Source of the DNA: Chitinophaga pinensis
GTDB lineage: Bacteria > Bacteroidota > Bacteroidia > UKL13-3
Direction: 5' to 3'
DNA length: 7,933 nt
Assembly (NCBI GenBank): GCA_943323675.2
Contig: CALPIR020000101.1
Location: forward strand, 1-7,933
The position numbers were made by a program, and so were the translations under genes. The notes below the pieces were generated by a model. It had not been told where the DNA came from and did no database searches. It saw only the letters and a list, made by a program, of their open reading frames with translations. This document shows positions 1 through 6,082 of the stretch, piece by piece; within the stretch, counting starts at the first letter, position 1, and each line of letters starts with the position of its first letter.

Positions 1-1
1 T

Positions 2-451
2 ACGTTTGAGTATGTTAAACAGCCTAAACAAACCATTGAGCGTGAAGGGTATGAAGCTTTTACCGAAAGTATTTTGAATCCTTACACTAAAACATATTCA
101 AGCATTAGTAAATTTAAAAAAGCCACTTACTCCGATAACACAGAAGGACAGCATGTGCACATGGCTTTAAAAGTATCGTTAATACAAGTAAGTACGGGCG
201 AAGTGTTGGTAAACGAATTGATAACCGTACTTAAAAAAGACGAATTACATGCTGCAAAATTTAGCGGAAATATCAATAATCTATATCCCAATTTACCCGA
301 AGGAAATTACCTGCCGCAAGTTAGTCGCGAGTGGCGCGATATGTTTTTTAACCCACGTAAAAATTTGTTGCCCGTAAACGATTTATTAAACCAAGCTTTT
401 AATGAAGCTTCATTAAAAATGGCTACTTTTATTCAACCCAAACTACGGTAA
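2..451 (+). CDS. Unrecognised protein, C-terminal part (5' end outside window)
   Basis: The frame is open from the first complete codon of the window to a TAA stop at 449-451, giving 149 codons with no in-frame ATG placed like a start. A TTG at 74 could initiate, but the coding sequence upstream of it (TFEYVKQPKQ...) is equally protein-like, so I treat the gene as cut off by the window edge. The visible part has alternating hydrophobic strands around VHMALKVSLIQVSTGEVLV, a polar middle with PNLPEGNYLPQVSREWRDMF, and a C-terminal amphipathic helix ending in FIQPKLR. The strand ending in TGEVLV is loosely reminiscent of CsgG-like or lipoprotein accessory folds in which a strand precedes 'TGE', but this is only an impression. 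No signal peptide, catalytic motif or membrane segment is visible in this part. It converges on the VIT-family gene. Confidence 0.7.
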   Translation, partial: TFEYVKQPKQTIEREGYEAFTESILNPYTKTYSSISKFKKATYSDNTEGQHVHMALKVSLIQVSTGEVLVNELITVLKKDELHAAKFSGNINNLYPNLPEGNYLPQVSREWRDMFFNPRKNLLPVNDLLNQAFNEASLKMATFIQPKLR

Positions 452-563
452 TAACTAGTTGGTAGGGTTATGTATTTAAATGGATGAGTAAAACGTTACT
501 GATTGTATTTTGCCTTTAGTAAAATGATGGATGAACCTATTAAAATGTATACGTTACTATAAA
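452..563. repeat. Convergent intergenic spacer with a repeated pair of octamers
   Basis: This spacer lies between two converging genes. ATGGATGA occurs at 480-487 and 527-534, and ACGTTACT at 493-500 and 551-558, in the same order both times but with gaps of 5 and 16 nt. This could be a decayed tandem duplication or chance in AT-rich DNA. I see no convincing stem with a T-tract that would serve as a terminator for either gene. Confidence 0.3.
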
Positions 564-1664
564 TTAACCAGCCAACGATACACCAATAAGTTTACCAATA
601 CCAAAAGTAATTGCAGCAGCAATTAATCCAAACAACACTTGTCTAAATCCAGAAAACCAAATGCTTTTACCAGTAAACAGAGTAATGGCCGATCCAATTA
701 AAAACAAACCTCCAGCACTTAATACAGCACTTAAGCCAATAGCCGTGTAACCGTCAAACATAAAAAATGGAATTACAGGAATTATTGCACCTACCGCAAA
801 AAGCACAAAAGATGTAACAGCGGCTTCCATGGCCGAACCTTTCAAATCATCTGCATTAATTCCCAATTCTTCTTTAACTAAAATTTCGTGGGCTTTATCT
901 TTATCTTGTATAATGTCTTTAGCCATTTGTTTGGCTTGTGCTTCAGGTATTCCTTTCGAATAATAAATGAGCGCCAATTCTTTCTCTTCTCCTTCAGGGT
1001 TGGTTTCCAGTTCGTCCATTTCCAATTGCATTTGGTTTTCCGATAATTCTTGAGAACTTTTAACAGAAATCCACTCGCCTAAAGCCATGGATAAGGCCCC
1101 CGCCAATAAACCTGCAATACCTGTAAGTAACACTTCTTTTTGACCGCTAGAGGCACCGGCAATACCCATTACCAAACTAAAGTTAGATACCAAACCATCA
1201 TTACCACCAAGCACAGCAGCGCGTAAAGCATTACCACCAACAGAACGGTGGCGTTTTTCAAATCGGGCAAGGGTTGATACTGTTATGGTTTGTGTGTTGC
1301 TAAGTATATTTTTTAAGATGGTAACATGCGCAGTATCAGAAAGGGAAACAGGGGTGTTTGTTTTTTTACGGGCGTTTAAAACCGATGAAGAAATACTTTT
1401 TTCTGAATCTAACAATACCCCCAAAATGTAATCGTAACCCAACACTCGACCAATTAATTTAAGCACTTTTGCCCTGCCCGAAGGTGCAGGTAAAAGCGAA
1501 GCATCCATTCCGTTTTTTTGTAAAAAGGCTAATGCATGTCCGTTTTCAATCTCGCTCATTTGTTTAAAAATGTTGGCCACGTTTTCGTCTTCTTCGTGCT
1601 CAGCAAGTAAGGCATATAAGTAACCCGTGTCTACTTCGGTTTGAATATTTTTTAAATTAATCAT
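564..1664 (-). CDS. Ferritin-like / VIT1 (CCC1) fusion, probable Fe/Mn membrane transporter (MbfA-like)
   Basis: The 366-aa protein has two parts. Residues 1-140 are a ferritin-like (rubrerythrin/erythrin-type) four-helix region. Candidate diiron ligands are E10, the E40-x-x-H43 motif, E88 and D110-x-x-H113, the last having Asp where Glu is usual. Residues 145-366 are a VIT1/CCC1 transporter domain. It opens with GGNDGLVSNFSLVMGIAGA (153-171, the family's 'DGL' helix), continues with the GALSMALGEW helix (189-198), and then has an acidic cytoplasmic segment (about 206-268, rich in Glu) matching the family's metal-binding loop. Hydrophobic helices follow at about 280-303, 306-331 and 340-364. 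In proteins of this architecture (MbfA of rhizobia) the ferritin-like domain faces the cytoplasm and the VIT part exports iron; that role is inferred here. The ATG at 1662-1664 begins directly before the first ferritin helix, as expected. It has its own promoter and a possible metal operator upstream. Confidence 0.9.
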   Translation of the reverse strand: MINLKNIQTEVDTGYLYALLAEHEEDENVANIFKQMSEIENGHALAFLQKNGMDASLLPAPSGRAKVLKLIGRVLGYDYILGVLLDSEKSISSSVLNARKKTNTPVSLSDTAHVTILKNILSNTQTITVSTLARFEKRHRSVGGNALRAAVLGGNDGLVSNFSLVMGIAGASSGQKEVLLTGIAGLLAGALSMALGEWISVKSSQELSENQMQLEMDELETNPEGEEKELALIYYSKGIPEAQAKQMAKDIIQDKDKAHEILVKEELGINADDLKGSAMEAAVTSFVLFAVGAIIPVIPFFMFDGYTAIGLSAVLSAGGLFLIGSAITLFTGKSIWFSGFRQVLFGLIAAAITFGIGKLIGVSLAG

Positions 1665-1683
1665 GTTGTTTTGGTTTTACTGT

Positions 1684-1691
1684 CAAACCTA
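1684..1691 (-). promoter_or_regulatory. Putative -7 promoter element of the VIT-family gene
   Basis: On the minus strand this reads TAGGTTTG, an exact match to the Bacteroidota -7 element TAnnTTTG. It lies 19 nt before the ATG at 1664, which predicts a very short leader of roughly 15 nt. I find no TTG at the usual -33 spacing, so the call rests on the -7 box alone. Confidence 0.5.
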
Positions 1692-1715
1692 AACAGAAAT
1701 TAGGTTTTATCCTAA
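1685..1715. promoter_or_regulatory. Nested inverted repeats, candidate operator of the VIT-family gene
   Basis: AAACCTAA (1685-1692) is an exact inverted repeat of TTAGGTTT (1700-1707), with 7 nt between them. The right arm also forms a second inverted repeat, TTAGG-N6-CCTAA (1700-1715). The left arm covers almost the whole -7 box, so a protein bound here would block transcription. The TTAGG/CCTAA half-sites resemble those of DtxR/IdeR-type metal-dependent repressors, although the spacing differs from the actinobacterial consensus. A metal regulator would fit the downstream iron/manganese transporter. The symmetry is seen directly; the regulator is inferred. Confidence 0.4.
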
Positions 1716-1778
1716 AAAAGTAAACCCAGGAATTGTACAAAAGAGATGTGCTTTGTCAATCTAATTTCAAACCAACAA

Positions 1779-1806
1779 GATACAATCCATTATTTTTTAT
1801 TGTATC
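1779..1806. terminator. Perfect 8-bp inverted repeat downstream of the monooxygenase gene
   Basis: GATACAAT (1779-1786) and ATTGTATC (1799-1806) are exact inverted repeats around a 12-nt loop. They start 46 nt after the monooxygenase stop codon. The stem is AT-rich and is not followed by a T-tract on either strand, so it is a weak or factor-dependent terminator at best. It could also be an mRNA 3'-end stabiliser or a protein-binding palindrome. Confidence 0.3.
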
Positions 1807-1852
1807 ACGGTAAATGCTTTGGCAAAACAGTATAGAATTAAATCAAGTAGGC

Positions 1853-3301
1853 TCATGGTAGCAAAGTGCTTTTTGCGCAGCCTCCTCTGGTAATATTGCC
1901 TTCTTGCAATACAATATCTGAATGTAAAAATTGAGCTGCTTCCCTTGATTCACTCACCTTAACTGCACTGCGAGTCATCATATTTTCTTCAAAATCGGAT
2001 AATACCTGTTTTCTTAATCCCACATTTCGCCATTCGGTAGATGGTTTGCAATTAATGGCTATGGCTCTTGCCAATGCAAGTGCATCTAATAAAGCTTGGT
2101 TTGCTCCTTGTCCTTTAAACGGACTCATAGGATGCGCGGCATCACCAATTAAAGTTATTGGTCCTATATTTTTTAGGAGTGAGGCTTGGAGTAACGCCCT
2201 GTCATATACTGGATAGCCTGATATTTGAACTTCTTGTGTTGCCGCTAAAATAGCTGGAATAGGTTGATGCCATTGTGTTCTGCGGCAGGCTTCTTTTTTA
2301 AGTGCTGCTGCACCTTGGGTACTTAATTCTTTTGCTTCTGCCTCTGTTAGTGGGAAACTAAGTTGCCACATAACCGAGTCGGCTGCATAAGGCATCATAT
2401 AAATGCGCTCGTGGCCATTGGCGGTTTGAAACACCGTAGCGGAATCGAGCAAAGAACTTTGAATATGTTTTAGGGCACTTAACTTGCAAATACCTAATAT
2501 TACAATACAACCAAGGTATAGCAATGGAGTAGTTTCTTCGCCAATAGTTAACTTACGCAAAGCACTTCGAATACCATCAGCACCTACTACCAAATCGGCA
2601 GTTGCATGCTTTGTAGTTTCATTAACTGTAAAGGTCAATTCCACTTTATTTTGGGCCGTATTTTTTATAGCGGTAAGTTGATGCCCCCATTTTACATTGG
2701 TATGTTCACTAAGCTGATTAAGTAAAGCTAAACGTAATGCTTGGCGAGCAATATGTATATTGTGTATGTGACTTTTCCTTGGCATTACATTGGGGTTGGT
2801 TTCCATCCATTTTCTCATTCCCCATTCGCCTATTACTTTTCCATCTATATTGTGCACCACATGTTTGGTAGAAACAACTCCATCATTTAAAGTTAAAATA
2901 CCAAGTCCTGATAAAGCTTTACTTGCTTGTTGTAAAGTTAGTCCATAACCCTGCGAACGTGCATCAAAACCAGTATCGCGCTCATATAAAGTAAATGGAA
3001 TACCCCTGTGCAAACAAGCAACAGCAAGAGCAACACCACCAATGCCACCACCAATAATTGCCACATGGGGGTAATGATGGGTGTCGGCTTCAGGAGGTTT
3101 AGCAGCAGGAATTAAGCCTTTGCCTGCACAAGCTAAGCAGTTTTCTAAATGAAATTTTGGAGGGTTGACTTCAGCCGTTTCAGTTGTATTTAACAAGGTA
3201 TGGTGACGCTTTTTCGCTGTGTTTTTAATCACACGATTTTTTTTGCCGAGTCCTTTACATTCCTCACAAACTGTCCAATCAGAAGCCATTAGTTTCTCCA
3301 T
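1853..3301 (-). CDS. FAD-dependent monooxygenase (PHBH/TetX-like) with N-terminal DnaJ-type zinc finger
   Basis: This 482-aa protein has a class A flavoprotein monooxygenase body (FAD_binding_3 type) at about 78-450. The Rossmann dinucleotide motif is VAIIGGGIGGVALA (80-93), ending in the acidic YERD (106-109). The 'DG' motif is VVGADGIRSALR (238-249) and the FAD 'GD' motif is LIGDAAHPMSPFKGQGANQ (384-402), followed by the LLDALALA helix. Such enzymes use NAD(P)H and O2 to hydroxylate small molecules; the substrate cannot be read from the sequence. The GQG-N...DAL region resembles TetX and FAD urate hydroxylases, but this does not show drug resistance. Residues 12-62 are an added domain with two CxxCxGxG motifs (C12/C15 and C55/C58) separated by a basic, polar stretch. 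This is the zinc-binding pattern of DnaJ. ATG 3301 is used; Met5 is an alternative start, and both keep the zinc motif. Its own putative promoter lies upstream. Confidence 0.88.
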   Translation of the reverse strand: MEKLMASDWTVCEECKGLGKKNRVIKNTAKKRHHTLLNTTETAEVNPPKFHLENCLACAGKGLIPAAKPPEADTHHYPHVAIIGGGIGGVALAVACLHRGIPFTLYERDTGFDARSQGYGLTLQQASKALSGLGILTLNDGVVSTKHVVHNIDGKVIGEWGMRKWMETNPNVMPRKSHIHNIHIARQALRLALLNQLSEHTNVKWGHQLTAIKNTAQNKVELTFTVNETTKHATADLVVGADGIRSALRKLTIGEETTPLLYLGCIVILGICKLSALKHIQSSLLDSATVFQTANGHERIYMMPYAADSVMWQLSFPLTEAEAKELSTQGAAALKKEACRRTQWHQPIPAILAATQEVQISGYPVYDRALLQASLLKNIGPITLIGDAAHPMSPFKGQGANQALLDALALARAIAINCKPSTEWRNVGLRKQVLSDFEENMMTRSAVKVSESREAAQFLHSDIVLQEGNITRGGCAKSTLLP

Positions 3302-3348
3302 TTTTGTTTAATGATGCCTTTACTATTCGCAAGGACTTTAATTAAACG

Positions 3349-3356
3349 CAAATATA
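3349..3356 (-). promoter_or_regulatory. Putative -7 promoter element of the monooxygenase gene
   Basis: On the minus strand this reads TATATTTG, an exact TAnnTTTG match, 47 nt before the ATG at 3301. It predicts a leader of about 40 nt. No TTG is visible at the -33 position. Confidence 0.42.
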
Positions 3357-3478
3357 AGGGTTGTAGTGGGTTGTTGGTTATGGCTTTTGTAGTTTAGATA
3401 CGTATTGAAAGTTGGCTTTGATTAAAGCGTAATAAATACATAATCTGGTGCAAGTGCGTATCATAAGCTAATGGGTTT

Positions 3479-4087
3479 TTAGCTTGCATTGTTCTTTTTA
3501 AATCGATTAAAAACTACCAATCCAATAATTAGGAGTAGCACACCTCCAATAATAACATACAATGATTTTAATAGCGAACCTTTATTTTCTATAACCATCC
3601 ATTTGTTGTTTTCAAAGGCTAATTCTACCTCTTGTTTATTGTCATTATTTAAAATGTATTGATATTGAGGTTTATCTTTTAACGACAAAATGAACTCACA
3701 TTGATTGTTATGAATATCTTTAAAAAAGGTGTTTTTGAGGTATACAGATTCAATTTCATTAGGCATTGTTCCTAGCAATGCAAAAATTGTTGTTTCATGC
3801 CCAAGAATAACCCTTGGATTTATAAGTTTTACTGAATCACCATTAATTATTACAAAACAATTATTTGTAAAATGTTTAATTACCAATGCTGCAAATTCTT
3901 CTGGGGATTTAAATGCGCCTTTTTCAAAATGAAAGTTCACCTCACCTTCAAATGCAGTGAGGGAACTTTTTAATACCAATACCTTTTTACCATTTTGTTC
4001 ATAAATCATCAGGTTTGATAAGTCAGGCTGATGCGCAAAAGCAATATTTACATAAAATAGTAATAGAGAGAAAAGTCTTAACTTCAT
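3479..4087 (-). CDS. Secreted, C-terminally membrane-anchored protein of unknown function
   Basis: I do not recognise a named family for this 202-aa protein. It starts with a clear signal peptide (MKLRLFSLLLFYVNIAFA, probable cleavage after A18), so the mature protein would begin HQPDLS. The body, about 19-165, is a mixed polar domain with two cysteines (C77, C130). A hydrophobic helix at about 175-193 (YVIIGGVLLLIIGLVVF) is followed by a basic tail (NRFKKNN), giving a protein with its main domain outside the cytoplasm and its C-terminus inside. The 'AH...' N-terminus and strand-rich body faintly recall ectodomains found beside HupE/UreJ-type metal transporters, but this is weak. It lies 18 nt downstream of the YHYH lipoprotein gene with no promoter between them, so the two are probably co-transcribed and may act together in the envelope. 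No Shine-Dalgarno sequence is present before the ATG. Confidence 0.8.
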   Translation of the reverse strand: MKLRLFSLLLFYVNIAFAHQPDLSNLMIYEQNGKKVLVLKSSLTAFEGEVNFHFEKGAFKSPEEFAALVIKHFTNNCFVIINGDSVKLINPRVILGHETTIFALLGTMPNEIESVYLKNTFFKDIHNNQCEFILSLKDKPQYQYILNNDNKQEVELAFENNKWMVIENKGSLLKSLYVIIGGVLLLIIGLVVFNRFKKNNAS

Positions 4088-4105
4088 TGGTATAATTTTT
4101 AGTTT

Positions 4106-5101
4106 CTATTTTGCGTAAGCACCTGCTAAAGCATTAATAAAGTTATTAGCACCTGCTTTGTCAACATGGTAATGATAACCTCTGGTAACATCATAATGTC
4201 CGCGACTAGCATCTAAATCGCTGTATTCAGTACCAGCTTCACTTAATCTTTCATATAATCCAAATCCGTCTAATGCATAACCAATCATTCCTGCATGGCC
4301 ATCTGTTTGAGTAATTTTTGTTGATTTGCCTGTAGCAGCATGGTAGTGGTAACCAGCACCCATATTTATGTGTCCACCAGCATCATCAAATGGAGCTAAT
4401 GTATAAGCTCCCAAAATTATACTAACAGGAGCAGGTGCATCAAAAACAACACCATTAAATGCGATTCCTCTGGTTGTTGGGGCAGTAGAACCAGGCCCTG
4501 TACCAAAGCTTACTGGTGATGTTAATTTTACAGGAGTTACAGGAATATAAATGGTTTTTGTTAACGTAGATACATAAGAAGGTAAGCACTCAACACAGTA
4601 GTTTTTATATTCAACACCAACATTTGGGTTAGCCGCAGCCTGGCATTCTGCTTGGGTTGATGTTTTTGTAATTACACCTGTACTCACATTGTACATTTGC
4701 CAAGTTGTGTTGTTATAAAATGTAGCTAAGTTTTTTATAAATGCTCCATCCACATCATACACATTTCCATTTTCTAACCAAATGCCTCCTAATGTTGCAT
4801 CATCACTTATGTTAGTAGGACACCAAGGTCCTTGCACGTGATCTGTAGGCGTACTTTTAGAAACAATTTTGTAGCAATCGGCTGTAGTACCAGTTGATAA
4901 TGTACGCGAAACAATTGTAATTGGCTCTGCTAAACCTCCTGAAAGGAAATTACTCGATAGAACTTTTACCACCGTTTCGTCTGTAACAGGCGCAGCAGTG
5001 CTGTTGGTAGTATCATCATCCTTACTACAAGATACGAAAGCACAAATAAGTGCAGCAAATAATAAATTTTTTAAAGACATTTTACTTATATTAAGGTTCA
5101 T
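4106..5101 (-). CDS. YHYH-domain lipoprotein, probably surface exposed
   Basis: This 331-aa protein has a lipoprotein signal sequence, with FAALICAFVS before the acylated C25. The residues after it, SKDDD, match the Bacteroidota lipoprotein export signal and suggest transport to the outer face of the outer membrane. Residues 210-330 form the YHYH domain. It contains GGHINMGAGYHYH (242-254), then DGHAGMIGYALDGFGLYE (267-284), then RGHYDVTRGYHYH (300-312), so the name-giving motif appears twice. Seven histidines in these motifs (H244, H252, H254, H269, H302, H310, H312) could bind metal, although the family's function is not established. The region before it has five cysteines (C76, C94, C153, C169, C172) that could form disulphides. 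Met8 is a good alternative start because it gives a more typical 17-residue lipoprotein signal. It is the first gene of a probable two-gene operon with the membrane-anchored protein downstream. Confidence 0.88.
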   Translation of the reverse strand: MNLNISKMSLKNLLFAALICAFVSCSKDDDTTNSTAAPVTDETVVKVLSSNFLSGGLAEPITIVSRTLSTGTTADCYKIVSKSTPTDHVQGPWCPTNISDDATLGGIWLENGNVYDVDGAFIKNLATFYNNTTWQMYNVSTGVITKTSTQAECQAAANPNVGVEYKNYCVECLPSYVSTLTKTIYIPVTPVKLTSPVSFGTGPGSTAPTTRGIAFNGVVFDAPAPVSIILGAYTLAPFDDAGGHINMGAGYHYHAATGKSTKITQTDGHAGMIGYALDGFGLYERLSEAGTEYSDLDASRGHYDVTRGYHYHVDKAGANNFINALAGAYAK

Positions 5102-5123
5102 AATTTAATTAGACGATTTTTTT

Positions 5124-5152
5124 CAAAAATAACCTTCGCTCTCATTTGCCAA
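5124..5152 (-). promoter_or_regulatory. Putative promoter of the YHYH/membrane-protein operon
   Basis: On the minus strand a TTG (5152-5150) is followed after 18 nt by TATTTTTG (5131-5124). This fits both parts of the Bacteroidota promoter, TTG at -33 and TAnnTTTG at -7. The -7 box lies 22 nt before the ATG at 5101. It is the only promoter in the window for which I find both elements. Confidence 0.5.
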
Positions 5153-5400
5153 TTATAATAGTAACGCATGAAAACAAGGAGAGGTGATTATTTAGCCTTT
5201 TGTATGCTAAAATATAGCAGTAGAAAGTTCGGTAATGATACAACGGTTTATCAGAAGTAAAAAGTTGAAGTATTCACATTAGCCTTGCTTTTATAAAATA
5301 GGTTGTGAGTTAGTTGATTAATTAAACACTATTCTGTTTTCAATACTTTTATATCCCTAATTTCATACCCTCTTTTCATTCTTTTTAATCGGATATTCTT
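5153..5400. other. AT-rich intergenic stretch, no recognised feature
   Basis: This is the middle of the 444-nt gap between the YHYH gene and the SRPBCC gene. I find no recognisable RNA gene or convincing coding frame. A 30-codon ATG frame at 5168-5260 (+) has no promoter match or ribosome-binding site that I can see. A short inverted repeat, TTTAGC (5191-5196) and GCTAAA (5206-5211), is too weak to call. The stretch nearest the terminator (about 5331-5400) is strongly T-rich on the plus strand. Confidence 0.4.
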
Positions 5401-5444
5401 AAAAATAAAAAAAGGACAATACATGTGAATCACATGCATTGTCC
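5401..5444 (-). terminator. Strong intrinsic terminator of the SRPBCC gene
   Basis: Read on the minus strand, a long hairpin has a 7-bp arm (5438-5444 with 5414-5420), one mismatch (5437/5421), then a 6-bp arm (5431-5436 with 5422-5427) closing on a 3-nt loop. It is followed immediately by a T-tract (5413-5401, TTTTTTTATTTTT). This is a textbook Rho-independent terminator. It lies about 100 nt after the SRPBCC stop codon and upstream of the promoter for the YHYH operon, so it insulates the two units. Confidence 0.82.
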
Positions 5445-5545
5445 CGATAAAAAACAATTCACCAACTAAAAAAAGTAACCTAATTTGTAATCAAGATGTT
5501 TGTCGCAATAGCAGCAAAGTCAACCCAAAAAAGGGGTACAGTGTT

Positions 5546-6001
5546 TTACCCGAAAATTTCTGTTAATTTCTGTTCGCGGTATTTAAAAATTTGTGCTACA
5601 CGTTTTTCAATAAATAAGGCATTAATTAACGGTTCTAATATCCATCCTGGAGATAAAAATTCTACACGATCCAACATCTCTGTTCTGCCATCACCTAAAT
5701 CTTTAAAAGAGTGTGTATGATGCCAACGCACATAAGGACCTTTTATCTGTTCGTCAATAAATTGGTGAGGTGGGTTCCATGTACTTATTTTTGTTTTCCA
5801 ATTAAAAGGAATACCATTTAATTTAATTCTGTATTCAATTAAAGTACCTGGAAACATTTTAATGGGCATGGGTGTAAGAATTTTAAATTCTAACTCGGGT
5901 GGTGTTAAAGCATTTAGGTTCTCGGCCTTGCTAAAAAAATCAAATACCACATCCAGTGGTTTATTAATAATGGTAATCGTTTCAAGTATATGTGGTTTCA
6001 T
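5546..6001 (-). CDS. SRPBCC (START/Bet v1-like) ligand-binding protein, COG4276 type
   Basis: This complete 151-aa protein has the single-domain length usual for the family. Residues 6-37 (LETITIINKPLDVVFDFFSK..LNALTPPELEF) form the first strand and the two short helices. The stretch GPYVRWHHTHSFKDLGDGRT (88-107), followed by EMLDRVEF, is the conserved strand pair characteristic of the cytoplasmic 'ligand-binding SRPBCC' group. Residues 117-150 are the long C-terminal helix that closes the hydrophobic pocket. Members are often annotated as cell-division inhibitors or as CDP-paratose epimerase-related, but neither role is shown by this sequence. There is no signal peptide or membrane segment, so it is probably cytoplasmic. 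It is divergent from the ABC-F gene across 81 nt and ends in its own terminator, so it is probably monocistronic. The ligand is unknown. Confidence 0.88.
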   Translation of the reverse strand: MKPHILETITIINKPLDVVFDFFSKAENLNALTPPELEFKILTPMPIKMFPGTLIEYRIKLNGIPFNWKTKISTWNPPHQFIDEQIKGPYVRWHHTHSFKDLGDGRTEMLDRVEFLSPGWILEPLINALFIEKRVAQIFKYREQKLTEIFG

Positions 6002-6029
6002 TTTTGGGTTTGATTTATATTTAAATCAT

Positions 6030-6037
6030 CAACACTA
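6030..6037 (-). promoter_or_regulatory. Weak -7-like element before the SRPBCC gene
   Basis: On the minus strand this reads TAGTGTTG, one mismatch from TAnnTTTG, 28 nt before the ATG at 6001. No -33 partner is visible. It is the best candidate in the 81-nt divergent spacer but is only suggestive. Confidence 0.22.
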
Positions 6038-6070
6038 ATAAAGACAATTAAAAAGCCTAACTGTTTTAAC

Positions 6071-6078
6071 TACCTTTG
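6071..6078 (+). promoter_or_regulatory. Putative -7 promoter element of the ABC-F gene, abutting the start codon
   Basis: TACCTTTG is an exact TAnnTTTG match and ends only 4 nt before the GTG start codon at 6083. Transcription from such a box would begin at about 6081-6085, leaving essentially no 5' leader. No clear TTG is present at the -33 position. Confidence 0.5.
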
Positions 6079-6082
6079 CAAT

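Noticed and set aside
2484..2681. 65-codon plus-strand open frame
   Set aside because: It lies antisense inside the well-supported monooxygenase gene and encodes no recognisable protein.
1853..3301. Reading the monooxygenase as a tetracycline-inactivating TetX enzyme
   Set aside because: The shared motifs are general to the FAD monooxygenase class, and the zinc extension and diverged substrate region give no support for drug specificity.
3465..3485. Inverted repeat AAGCTA-N9-TAGCTT across the stop codon of the membrane-anchored protein gene
   Set aside because: The stem is only 6 bp and no T-tract follows on the minus strand, so it is not a credible terminator.
3729..3932. 67-codon plus-strand open frame
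   Set aside because: It is antisense inside the membrane-anchored protein gene, whose signal peptide and membrane helix show which strand codes.
5168..5260. 30-codon ATG frame in the long gap
   Set aside because: It is short and basic, with no promoter match, ribosome-binding site or recognisable motif.
5102..5545. Riboswitch, tRNA or CRISPR array in the long intergenic gap
   Set aside because: I see no cloverleaf, no regularly spaced repeats and no recognisable riboswitch core; the only strong structure is the terminator hairpin.
5496..5720. 74-codon plus-strand open frame
   Set aside because: It is mostly antisense to the SRPBCC gene and has no domain or promoter.
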